This document shows, one piece after another, positions 47,227 through 54,761 of a stretch of DNA of 64,000 nt (positions within the stretch are counted from its first letter, which is position 1; the number at the start of each line of letters is the position of its first letter). Under the pieces are notes generated by a model, which did no database searches, was not told the origin of the DNA, and worked only from the letters and a program-made list of their open reading frames with translations. Origin of the DNA: Trichomonas vaginalis G3 (Eukaryota > Parabasalia > Trichomonadida > Trichomonadidae); assembly GCF_026262505.1 (NCBI RefSeq), contig NC_067208.1, forward strand, positions 1,302,001 to 1,366,000, in the 5' to 3' direction. The position numbers and the translations under genes were made by a program.

Positions 47227-48085
47227 ATGTTAGAAAAAAAGTTTGCTGACATTGACAAGAAATTGAGAATGTTTTAAACAAGAACAAGAGGAAGTTGGAA
47301 AATGCTCAGATAAAACCCATACATGACAAGTTCTTATTTGCTCAGAATGGTATAACAGGTCTAATTGCACCGCCTGGGTCGGGTAAGACTTTCACTTATC
47401 TTAAAATGGCTGCACAACAACAAGAACTAGATGAGAAGAACCCATTCTATGAGTTAGTAGTCATTTGTAGTACTTCTGGTCAATTTGACCAAACCGTCAA
47501 TTCGTTCAAAGATATTATAAAAAAGTCTAAGTTAGTATGTATAAAAGACTCTGAGTTGTTAGATTGGATAAAGAAGTACCAAAGAAGAGTTTTGAAGTAC
47601 AATGCTATAAATGAGTATGTCAATTCTAAGTTTAAAGACCCAAATGAGGAAATGCAGAGAATATTAGAGAAGAAACACTTCAGAACAAACAGAAAGAGAT
47701 AGAATACATTTCGAAGAAATTGCAATCTTACGATTGGAAGACTTACCCTCACAGATGTCTTCTTATCTTAGATGACTTTGCTTCTCATCCTTTGTTAAAG
47801 AACAGAGAACAAGACATGTGTCGAATTCTTAAGAAGCTCAGACACTTTAACATCTCTGTTGTCATTTGTGTACAGACAGCCAAGAGTTTAAGTAAGGATG
47901 TAAAGAGAATACTTACTGATATCATACTTTTCCCCGGATTGTCCGAAGACGATTTCATGGAACTTATGAAAGAGTCCATGGCAGGTAAGTTTGACAGACA
48001 TGAACTATGGAGAAGTACAAAGTCATACAAGACCCTCATACTTCTTTCAGAATTCACATCTACGCAAACAAAGTTCAAATTGTAA
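47227..48085 (+). pseudogene. FtsK/HerA-type DNA-packaging ATPase gene, broken
   Basis: About 285 codons with about two breaks. Walker A is APPGSGKT, the Walker B block is CLLILDDFAS, and a sensor-like strand is ISVVICVQTA. This is the A32/Polinton packaging ATPase pattern, the motor that pumps DNA into the capsid. The short size (under 300 residues) is typical. It is followed by the 22-bp repeat array. Confidence 0.8.
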
Positions 48086-48202
48086 AAAGTCAAGCGTAAA
48101 AATGTAAGTGTTTGAGTCTTAGTCTGTTGTGGTGCTGGGGCTGTCGGTTCTTCTGGCTTTGGAATGGACTCGGTTGGTGGTACGTCGGGCATTCGTTTGT
48201 GT

Positions 48203-48625
48203 CCTGTCGGAAGGAAGAACTTTTCCTGTCGGAAGGAAGAACTTTTCCTGTCGGAAGGAAGAACTTTTCCTGTCGGAAAGAAAAACTTTTCCTGTCGGAA
48301 AGAAAAACTTTTCCTGTCGGAAAGAAAAACTTTTCCTGTCGGAAAGAAAAATTTTTCCTGTCGGAAAGAAAAATTTTTCCTGTCGGAAAGAAAAATTTTT
48401 CCTGAAGGTCGGCCAAAAAGTTCTCAATTTTCGAAAATTTGAATGGTTTACGGACGGACAACTGGAAAAATTTTTCCTGTCGGAAGGAAAATTTTTTCCT
48501 GTTGGAAGGAAAATTTTTTCCTGTTGGAAGGAAAATTTTTTCCTGTTGGAAGGAAAAACTTTTCCTGTTGGAAGGAAATTTTTTTCCTGTTGGAAGGAAA
48601 AACTTTTCCTGTCGGAAGGAAGGAC
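48203..48625. repeat. 22-bp hairpin-forming tandem array in two blocks
   Basis: About 17 units of a 22-bp motif, CCTGTCGGAAGGAAGAACTTTT and variants. They form block one (about 48203-48400) and block two (about 48477-48625, mostly CCTGTTGGAAGGAAAATTTT). Each unit contains TTTTCC..GGAAA arms around a TGTC or TGTT turn, so the array can fold into a chain of small hairpins. Since 22 is not a multiple of three, each frame cycles through all three phases, giving the same 22-residue repeat in three overlapping frames. It lies between convergent genes (ATPase and KilA-N). Confidence 0.95.
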
Positions 48626-48717
48626 TCGGAATGCCAGAAGGACTCGGACAAGACAATTTACCATCTAGAGCTACCTGAGCCATCTTTGGTGTCAAGCTTG
48701 AAAAATAAATGGTTCAT

Positions 48718-49500
48718 TTACTCTTCCTCTTTGAAGTTGTCAAAATACTCTGTTATTTTTTTCCTTCAGTAGCGGCAAATCTTCTTTGAATGTAAGTATT
48801 GTACAACCTTTCATATCATAGTGTGTTTGAGGTAACGTATCTTGAACTATCTGTTTAACATCTTCATTCGGTGTCATTGAAATCGGTAAGTTTTCGCGAT
48901 AGAACCAATTTCTGTCAGATTTGTAAATCTTAGCTAAGTCGTAAAAGCTTTTGTTGTTTCTTCTGACTAAATGCAACATAACCATGATCTCTGTCTTCTT
49001 CATTTTCCATCTCTTCAGTGTAAATCATATACTTATAGTTCTTTTCCTTTCCTTTTGGTACCGGACGTGGTATTCTTTTCTGTATGTTTTTGTCTTCTTT
49101 CATCATATCTTCTCTCTGCTTTGTACAAAGTTCGTCAAGTAGCATAAGTATGTAGATTGCATAACGAGGTGAAGCCCACATTGCTATTGAACTAGCTAGG
49201 AACTTATGAACATATATACCTTTTAGATGCGATGGTAAGTTTTGTCTGTCTTGGTACATCTTTTTAAAGTTCTACATGTTCAAACTCACTGAGGAGTTCA
49301 TGAGTGCTATTTAATTCAAACCAGTCTTGTGGTTTCTTAGTATCTGGTGCAAAACATGCTGTCAAAATACTTTGCATTTGGTACATGTCATCTTTGACCG
49401 AACGAATGAGACGTAACTGTTTGTTAAACTGAACCCACTCGTATTCTTCATCTATGGCTTCATGAACGATAGCAGTTGTTGTGTTCTCTGATGTTGTCAT
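48718..49500 (-). pseudogene. KilA-N-domain gene, broken
   Basis: Leftward coding sequence with about three breaks. The KilA-N-type signature is SSIAMWASPRYAIYILMLLDE, equivalent to NYIAMWASPKYCIAVGKIMD in the whole gene at 52740-53402. The N-terminal part starts MTTSENTTTAIVHEAIDEEYE and the C-terminal part is charged (FYDLAKIYKSDRNWFYRENL). KilA-N is a DNA-binding domain found in large DNA viruses, phages and Polinton-like elements. The gene ends GAG-TAA-ATGAACC, the same ending as the gene at 52740. Confidence 0.65.
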
Positions 49501-49522
49501 ATCTGTCTTTACATACAAAATA
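49501..49522 (-). promoter_or_regulatory. TGTA-box before KilA-N gene (copy 1)
   Basis: On the minus strand the leader reads ATTTTGTATGTAAAGACAGAT and then the ATG. It is one of four closely similar leaders in the right arm of element B (others at 50201, 52302 and 53403). Confidence 0.55.
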
Positions 49523-49588
49523 AAAAATAAAATAAAAATAAAATTAGCGTTATTTTCTATCTTGTATAAAAGACCAAAAATAAACGCT

Positions 49589-50200
49589 TTACATGTATTT
49601 TTCAGCAACTTCGTCAAATAATTTTATAGCACTATCTATCTCATCTACTTCAAACGTTTCTTTACCTCTCGTGGGAGCACCATACCTTTTCTCAAAAACT
49701 TCAAGCAGTTCTGTTTCAGCAGCTCTCATATCGTTAACAAACGCAACCTTAACTCTATTGACTGTAGAGTCATATCTACTACTTATATTAAATGTTCTTC
49801 CTATCTTATATCTCTTTGTATTGAAGTCCTTCGGTTTCTGAACGATGTAAAGTAAGCCCTCACTGCAACGTTCAGTATCGAATGAACCATATGTTATGAA
49901 ATTATATCCAACAACTGGGTCTAACCATAACAAAACTACTGGTATAAGACTTTTGTCGATGAGATATGCTCTTGTTCCATAGAATCTTACCGATATCATC
50001 AGCTCAGGATTTCTTGTCAAAATTTTCTGAGTAGAAGCATTTCTAACCCAGTCGCTTGCTCTCTTTCCAGATGGAGATATAATGTCTGACAAAGAATATT
50101 TTTTGTATTTCTTTGAGTATCTTACGTTTAAATCACCAATTCTAACCACTTTGGTCTCATTGTCTATCTTTTTAACTGTTTCAAACTCAGTGCTTGTCAT
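49589..50200 (-). CDS. KilA-N plus T5orf172/GIY-YIG-type protein
   Basis: A 203-residue intact protein. Residues 25-105 look like a KilA-N domain (RYSKKYKKYSLSDIISPSG, DWVRNASTQKIL). Residues 115-195 match the T5orf172 branch of the GIY-YIG nucleases: GLLYIVQKP for the GIY-YIG strand, then YKIGRTFNISSRY and a helix with Glu (RAAETELLEVFEKRYG). KilA-N fused to such a nuclease-like domain is common in viruses of eukaryotes. It may bind and perhaps nick DNA, but whether the catalytic set is complete was not tested. It is the middle of three KilA-N genes here. Confidence 0.7.
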   Translation of the reverse strand: MTSTEFETVKKIDNETKVVRIGDLNVRYSKKYKKYSLSDIISPSGKRASDWVRNASTQKILTRNPELMISVRFYGTRAYLIDKSLIPVVLLWLDPVVGYNFITYGSFDTERCSEGLLYIVQKPKDFNTKRYKIGRTFNISSRYDSTVNRVKVAFVNDMRAAETELLEVFEKRYGAPTRGKETFEVDEIDSAIKLFDEVAEKYM

Positions 50201-50222
50201 TTCCTGTTCTTACATACAAAAT
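50201..50222 (-). promoter_or_regulatory. TGTA-box before KilA-N/T5orf172 gene (copy 2)
   Basis: Minus-strand leader ATTTTGTATGTAAGAACAGGAA, then ATG. Farther upstream it shares AACGCTA and TTTTATACAAGATAGAAAA with copy 1. Confidence 0.6.
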
Positions 50223-50497
50223 AAAAAAAAAATATTTTAAAAAAACTAGCGTTAATTTTATTTTTTCTATCTTGTATAAAAGATATGATTTCATAGAGTT
50301 TTTTTACGATTTTCATAGAGTTTTAGGCAACCCCTGTAAAAGTCGGGGTAGCAAACATATGAGGAAATTCATGAAATTTGGTCATTTTTTTCAGCAAAAA
50401 TATATTTTAGATCTAACCAGGTCCCTCGGTCCCTCGGTCAACTAACATCTTTTTGAAAACGGTGACAACATGACATTTTTCTTATATACGAAAAAAA

Positions 50498-50522
50498 GAG
50501 ATCTGACATTGTGTCAGATCTC
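50498..50522. other. short perfect palindrome GAGATCTGACA
   Basis: Arms GAGATCTGACA (50498-50508) and TGTCAGATCTC (50512-50522) around a TTG loop, 50 bases left of the four-hairpin array. Confidence 0.8.
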
Positions 50523-50572
50523 AGTAAAAGTGACATTTACATGTCAAAAAAATAGAATGAGTTTAAGTAATT

Positions 50573-51044
50573 AAAATTGAGGGTGAGAGTAGTATTGTAT
50601 GAAATAATATCTCTCACCCTCCAATTCATCCTATGGCGCCGAAAAAATTTTGGTGAAATGCGACCACATTTCACCAAAATTTCTCGGCGCCATATAGAGA
50701 ACTAGAGCCTGTGAGGTACTGATACTATCCATGTACCTCGCAGGCTCTAGTTCCAAGCCAAAATGGCTAAAAATTGCCCGCAATTGTTCACATTGCGGGC
50801 AATTTTTAGCCATTTTGGCTGGGAATTGGAGGGTGAGAGTAGTATTGTATGAAATAATATCTCTCACCCTCCAATTCATCCTATGGCGCCGAAAAAATTT
50901 TGGTGAAATGCGACCACATTTCACCAAAATTTCTCGGCGCCATATAGAGAACTAGAGCCTGTGAGGTACTGATACTATCCATGTACCTCGCAGGCTCTAG
51001 TTCCAAGCCAAAATGGCTAAAAATTGCCCGCAATTGTTCACATT
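50573..51044. repeat. tandemly duplicated four-hairpin array
   Basis: A 250-bp unit is present twice (about 50573-50822 and 50823-51044). Unit one has four successive hairpins: H1 50576-50626 (arms GGGTGAGAG), H2 50633-50693 (about 26 bp, ATGGCGCCGA..), H3 50699-50753 (21 bp, GAACTAGAGCCTG.., one G-T pair) and H4 50756-50820 (29 bp perfect, AGCCAAAATGGC.., 7-base loop). Unit two repeats H1-H3 almost exactly, and H4 loses its second arm. The stems are unrelated to one another. No ORF, and no match to the rest of the element. Confidence 0.95.
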
Positions 51045-51315
51045 CCCATCTTTTGTTGGTAAGACGAAGAATATGAAATAAATTATGAAGAAGATAATGA
51101 TGAATAAAATATCACTTTTTATATTTTTGACACGTAAAGTTGTCACTTTTCTGTCAAACCGTTTTTATCGTTTTCGTATATAACATTTTGACAACAACAC
51201 AGGAAATAGACTTCTTCGTATATGTTTTGTTGAGACTTCAGGGATTTTTTTTACGAAGAGTAAAAGTTCACTTCGTCACTCATAACAGTTATATAATGAA
51301 ATTTGGTCATTTTAC

Positions 51316-51375
51316 TCAGCAAAAATATATTTTAGGTGAAGAGGTGAGATCTCACCTGTTTTCTCACCTCTTTTC
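51316..51375 (+). repeat. inverted flank of gene 51387-52301, left
   Basis: AAAATATATTTTAGGTGAAG followed by the palindrome AGGTGAGATCTCACCT and CTCACCTC-type repeats. The segment is the reverse complement, nearly base for base, of 52377-52435 on the other side of the gene. Confidence 0.85.
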
Positions 51376-51386
51376 TCACCTCTTTT

Positions 51387-52301
51387 TCACAAGCGTTTTA
51401 CATGAATTGTACGATGTATATTTGAAATCCTAAACAGTTTTGTAGCTTCTATTTCTTCTGTCAGTATGTCAAAAGTTTTCACAATGCCGAATGTTTCTTT
51501 ATATTTCTTCTTGACATCAGATAGAAGGAAATCGTCAGCTGTTGGATAGTTTTTGTTTAGAAATGTCAACATGTCCATTTTATCTTCTGCTGGTTTCTCT
51601 GCTTCTTTCTTTAAATCTGCATAGTCGTTTCGCATACGTTCTATCTCTTTGACGGAGTAGTTATATTTCCTCATTGCTGCTTTACATTTTGAACATTGTG
51701 GGTTCATTTTAGCATTGTACATTGAAATAAAACCAGCTAGAACAACTAAGGCGTCAATGGTTTTCTTTAACTCAAAAGTTGCTGGTTTTATCTGTTCGTT
51801 CCATACTTTACCTCTTTTATCTTTATCTCTTATCTGCCATACACATTTTGCAACTAACGAAACAAAGTTGTCGTAGGTCTTAAATTCTTCAGATTTGTAT
51901 ATGTCAGAGATGTTCTTATATAACATATCGCAATCTTTGTCCATGACTTTGTGGTTGCAATGAAATCCAAGAAACTCATAGTTTACCTTACGTATGAACT
52001 TCTTGGTTTCTACTGAGTCAGTTGCTTTGACTTCTATTTCATCGAATTCAGGAATAGTAAGCTTTTGTTGTTGTATTTCAGGAAGTTTAGGTAGATGGTC
52101 AATAATATCCTGCATTTCATAAAGATATTCTTCATTTGTTTCATCTTTTGCACTACAGTCTAAAACTCCTTGGAGAAGTTCTTGCTTTATCTTCTGGATT
52201 TCTGTTTCGAAAGTATATGAAGAAGGAATGAAGCTTTTCATCTCTACTAACATTGAAGTTGGGTTCATGACTAACGAGTTTGGTGCTGTTGTTGCTAACA
52301 T
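51387..52301 (-). CDS. unknown 304-residue protein of element B
   Basis: Starts at the ATG at 52299-52301 (MLATTAPNSLVMNPTSML); the open frame upstream runs through the inverted repeat and is ignored. The body is helical and charged. It has a possible small zinc site (PQCSKCKAAM near residue 206; FHCNHKVMDKDCD near 130) and a C-terminal winged-helix-like stretch (DDFLLSDVKKKYKETFGI, LTEEIEATKLFRI). The C-terminus could be a DNA-binding module like those at the end of viral D5-type proteins (weak inference). It is exactly framed by a 60-bp inverted repeat, suggesting it moves or rearranges as a cassette. Confidence 0.55.
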   Translation of the reverse strand: MLATTAPNSLVMNPTSMLVEMKSFIPSSYTFETEIQKIKQELLQGVLDCSAKDETNEEYLYEMQDIIDHLPKLPEIQQQKLTIPEFDEIEVKATDSVETKKFIRKVNYEFLGFHCNHKVMDKDCDMLYKNISDIYKSEEFKTYDNFVSLVAKCVWQIRDKDKRGKVWNEQIKPATFELKKTIDALVVLAGFISMYNAKMNPQCSKCKAAMRKYNYSVKEIERMRNDYADLKKEAEKPAEDKMDMLTFLNKNYPTADDFLLSDVKKKYKETFGIVKTFDILTEEIEATKLFRISNIHRTIHVKRL

Positions 52302-52322
52302 GTTCTTACAATAAAAATAAAA
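52302..52322 (-). promoter_or_regulatory. TGTA-box before gene 51387-52301 (copy 3)
   Basis: Minus-strand leader TTTTTATTGTAAGAAC immediately followed by ATG. It shares TGTAAGAAC with copies 2 and 4. Confidence 0.6.
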
Positions 52323-52376
52323 AAATATTTTTTTAAAAAAACTAACTTTTTTATTTCGGGAAAATTCATGAAAATT

Positions 52377-52440
52377 CAACGGGTGAGAAAACAGGTGAAA
52401 AAAGAGGTGAGATCTCACCACTTCACCTAAAATATATTTT
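52377..52440 (-). repeat. inverted flank of gene 51387-52301, right
   Basis: Reverse-complement partner of 51316-51375, including the AGGTGAGATCTCACC palindrome and TAAAATATATTTTTG. Confidence 0.85.
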
Positions 52441-52488
52441 TGCCGAAAAAAAAATGAGTTTTGTGTGTTTTCTACGGTGGAGCCAAAA

Positions 52489-52715
52489 ATGGCTCGACCT
52501 CAAAACAAGCATTTTGTGAAGAATATACCAACCGCCGGAATTCCGGCGGTTGCTTTTTATACAAAACATTTACGATGAAGTCTATCTCCTGTGTTGTTGT
52601 CTAAATGTCATGTTGTCACACTTTTTCAGAGAAGTTAAAATGACCGAGTGACCGAGGGACCGAGGGACCTGGTGACACCTAAAAACCATCTAACCTAAAA
52701 TATATTTTTGCCGAA
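52489..52715 (+). repeat. intergenic module, copy 1 (left of KilA-N gene)
   Basis: About 225 bp repeated in the same order at 53540-53757. Parts: GGCTCGACCTCAAAACAAGC, the 20-bp perfect palindrome ACCGCCGGAATTCCGGCGGT (about 52531-52550), a CTCCTGTGTTGTTGTC block, TTTTTCAGAGAAGTTAAAAT, 8-bp units GACCGAGT/G, and CTAAAATATATTTTTGCC. The module ends just before the 3' end of a leftward gene. Confidence 0.9.
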
Positions 52716-52739
52716 TTCAATAAAAATAAAATGGTTCAT

Positions 52740-53402
52740 TTACTCACAATATTTTTGTACAAAAGGACCCCAACCTTTTAACCTCTCTTCTGCAGCTTCT
52801 AATGAAACTTTAGCGAGTTCATATTCTCTAAATTCTCTCTTTAAATCTTCTTGTTCCCATTGGTTTAGTTCGTATGGAGAGTCTCTATAACCAGAACATA
52901 TCTCATGTTCATGTTCTATTTGTTTTTCATGCATTTTTCTAACTTCTTCTTCGAACAAAGGTTTTGCATTCTCTACTGTATCTTCAAGTTCTTCTTCATC
53001 TAATTTCTCATGAACTTTCTTGTCTATGGAGTCCATAATTTTTCCAACTGCTATGCAATATTTTGGAGAAGCCCACATTGCTATATAGTTTACAAGTCTT
53101 GGGTCTACATACGTTCCTCTAACCTGTTTGATTTCATCGGGAATTCCTGCATGAATTTTATATAAAAAGCAACCGCCGGAATTCCGGCGGTTGGTATATT
53201 CTTCACAAAATGCCTTATAGTACTCTTCCCAGGACTTATTTTCCAACAACTTTCTAAAGTCTTTCCTAAACTGCTGACACATATTTGTTGCATTTATATA
53301 ACCATCCTTGTCTCTACGTAAGACTTCAATACCGTTGTAAGTGCCTTTTGTGAATGTTTCGCCATTAGATTTGTTCGTGAACGTTTTTGCTTCGACTGTC
53401 AT
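52740..53402 (-). CDS. KilA-N domain DNA-binding protein
   Basis: A 220-residue intact protein. The KilA-N domain spans residues about 20-135: NGIEVLRRDKDGYINATNMC, FRKDFRKLLENKSWEEYY, VRGTYVDPRLVNYIAMWASP and KYCIAVGKIMD. The rest is a charged helical/coiled region (residues 135-215). KilA-N proteins of large DNA viruses bind DNA and are thought to act as regulators. Oddly, the middle of the domain (residues about 69-85, TNRRNSGGCFLYKIH) is encoded by an inverted copy of the intergenic palindrome and its flanks, which also lie on both sides of the gene. Confidence 0.8.
   Translation of the reverse strand: MTVEAKTFTNKSNGETFTKGTYNGIEVLRRDKDGYINATNMCQQFRKDFRKLLENKSWEEYYKAFCEEYTNRRNSGGCFLYKIHAGIPDEIKQVRGTYVDPRLVNYIAMWASPKYCIAVGKIMDSIDKKVHEKLDEEELEDTVENAKPLFEEEVRKMHEKQIEHEHEICSGYRDSPYELNQWEQEDLKREFREYELAKVSLEAAEERLKGWGPFVQKYCE
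53150..53215 (-). repeat. inverted copy of palindromic module inside KilA-N gene
   Basis: About 60 bp around ACCGCCGGAATTCCGGCGGT (53173-53192), including TTTTGTGAAGAATATACCA and GCTTTTTATA. It matches the modules at 52489 and 53540 but in opposite orientation, in frame within the coding sequence. Confidence 0.85.
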
Positions 53403-53425
53403 TTCAGTTCTTACAATAAAAATAA
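53403..53425 (-). promoter_or_regulatory. TGTA-box before KilA-N gene (copy 4)
   Basis: Minus-strand leader TTTTTATTGTAAGAACTGAA, then ATG. It is identical to copy 3 through TTGTAAGAAC. Confidence 0.6.
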
Positions 53426-53437
53426 AAAATATTTTTG

Positions 53438-53545
53438 GGTGGTACGTCGGACATTCTTTTGTGGCTTAACCGTCGGACATTCGTTTGTGGCTTAACCGTC
53501 GGACATTCGTTTGTGGCTTAACCGTCGGACATTCGTTTGTGGCTC
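53438..53545 (+). repeat. 26-bp tandem repeat, about four units
   Basis: Unit GTCGGACATTCGTTTGTGGC followed by TTAACC. The first unit (GGTGGTACGTCGGACATTC) has a near-copy at about 48177 next to the 22-bp array (GGTGGTACGTCGGGCATTC), linking the two intergenic regions. Confidence 0.9.
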
Positions 53546-53757
53546 GACCTCAAAACAAGCATTTTGTGAAGAATATACCAACCGCCGGAATTCCGGCGGT
53601 TGCTTTTTTATACAAAATTCAACGGGTGAAAGAATACGATGAAATCTATCTCCTGTGTTGTTGTCAAAATGTCATGTTGTCACACTTTTTCAGAGAAGTT
53701 AAAATGACCGAGTGACCGAGTGACCGAGTGACCTGGTGAGATCTAAAATATATTTTT
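53540..53757 (+). repeat. intergenic module, copy 2 (right of KilA-N gene)
   Basis: Second copy of the module described at 52489, again with the 20-bp GC-rich palindrome (about 53580-53599), GACCGAGT units and TAAAATATATTTTT, ending at the stop of the next leftward gene. Confidence 0.9.
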
Positions 53758-54617
53758 CAATACTTTTTCAGCACTTTTCCGTAGTTGTATATGAAAGACA
53801 ATTCGAGATAAAAGTCGTAGTATAATGGTATAATATGCTGCACACCGTTTGTTGTGAACCAGACTTGAAAGTCAGAGAAACTGTTACTAGGTGGTTCGTA
53901 GAATTTAGAAGCAAAGTCATAAAAGTCCTTACCGATACACAGAAAACTGTTGTTGCTTGAACTGAAACTTGCATGACACATGACATTTTGAGGGTCAAAC
54001 ACGTTTTTATAAACTGTCAAATCTGTTGGTGGGAGTATAAATTTAAACGGACCGTCAGGTGGTAATGGTTCGTTCTGGTTTAGTAACCGAAGAAATTGTG
54101 CCCAAGAACGTTTGTCTACTCCCCAATATAAAAACTCTGTATCTCTTGGAGGGTTAATTTCAATCTTTTGAAATGAAACTGTGGAGTTCATCTTATCGTA
54201 TTCTAGTTTTAGATAGTATGTTCCATTTAGTAAAGAGTCGTATTTTTCTTGAAATTCCCAGTAGTATTTGTTTATTTGAGTTTGAAAGTCATTTAGAGTT
54301 TTCTCAAGACTTTCGTCTGAACGAATTGTAAAGATTTTCATTTCGTCAAATTTTTCTATTAGACCATCAGAACCTTTATACTGACCATGAAAATATACCG
54401 CGAACATAAAAGCGTTAGTTCTATTTGAAAACAAAACTCTTCTAAATCCTATTGCCTTTGCATCTGAAGGACTTTGAAGCCAGCGAATTGGATAGTCAAA
54501 TCTGTAAGATCCGGATGAAATTTCTTCATCTGATATAGTCCTACCAGCGTTTGTAAAGATATAGTCTAACGGTTTTGTATCTGCTACTTTTGTTCTTTGT
54601 TTTTCAACCTGAAGCAT
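53757..54617 (-). CDS. penton-like or capsid-associated protein, tentative
   Basis: A 286-residue intact ORF, beta-rich, beginning MLQVEKQRTKVADTKPLDYI. Its last 35 residues (DFQVWFTTNGVQHIIPLYYDFY, then LELSF) follow the same spacing as the final strand pair of the two penton-like proteins in this window (VDFQDQPVRLLSPMFMVI and VDANFVPVKLLCPMYL). It may be a second vertex or minor capsid protein, perhaps host-facing. An unrelated structural protein is possible. It is the outermost visible gene of the right arm. Confidence 0.4.
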   Translation of the reverse strand: MLQVEKQRTKVADTKPLDYIFTNAGRTISDEEISSGSYRFDYPIRWLQSPSDAKAIGFRRVLFSNRTNAFMFAVYFHGQYKGSDGLIEKFDEMKIFTIRSDESLEKTLNDFQTQINKYYWEFQEKYDSLLNGTYYLKLEYDKMNSTVSFQKIEINPPRDTEFLYWGVDKRSWAQFLRLLNQNEPLPPDGPFKFILPPTDLTVYKNVFDPQNVMCHASFSSSNNSFLCIGKDFYDFASKFYEPPSNSFSDFQVWFTTNGVQHIIPLYYDFYLELSFIYNYGKVLKKY

Positions 54618-54648
54618 TTTATATATGTAAAAATATACTGTTTTAAAA

Positions 54649-54748
54649 NNNNNNNNNNNNNNNNNNNNNNNNNNNNNNNNNNNNNNNNNNNNNNNNNNNN
54701 NNNNNNNNNNNNNNNNNNNNNNNNNNNNNNNNNNNNNNNNNNNNNNNN
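54649..54748. other. assembly gap of 100 N
   Basis: Exactly 100 undetermined bases, the usual placeholder for a gap of unknown size. It separates element B from the satellite array, so the right terminus of the element and any unique DNA between are missing. Confidence 0.99.
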
Positions 54749-54761
54749 ACGACCATCGGGC

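Larger units (their letters stand above)
38028..54648. mobile_element. Polinton-like virus element B (SF3 helicase type)
   Basis: A second virus-like element, more than 16.6 kb, distinct from element A. Parts in order: a 1106-residue unknown protein, a major capsid gene, a penton-like gene, SF3 helicase, an SSB-like candidate, packaging ATPase, then a leftward right arm with three KilA-N genes and two unknown genes, one of them penton-like. No polymerase or integrase is visible. About ten breaks are spread over at least five genes, so it is a fossil, though some may be sequence errors. The left end is put at the GC-rich hairpin after the A-run. The right end is lost in the assembly gap. Confidence 0.75.

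Noticed and set aside
48203-48625. CRISPR array
   Set aside because: Units are contiguous 22-bp repeats without unique spacers, in a eukaryotic virus-like element.
48112-48695. Six overlapping ORFs with FPVGRKNFSCRKE-type repeats
   Set aside because: By-products of the 22-bp array, identical peptides in three frames; no start context.
49501-50222. GTATGT at gene starts as 5' splice sites
   Set aside because: GTATGT resembles trichomonad intron starts, but no ACTAACACACAG-type acceptor follows and the box is shared with GTAAGAAC variants; better read as a leader motif.
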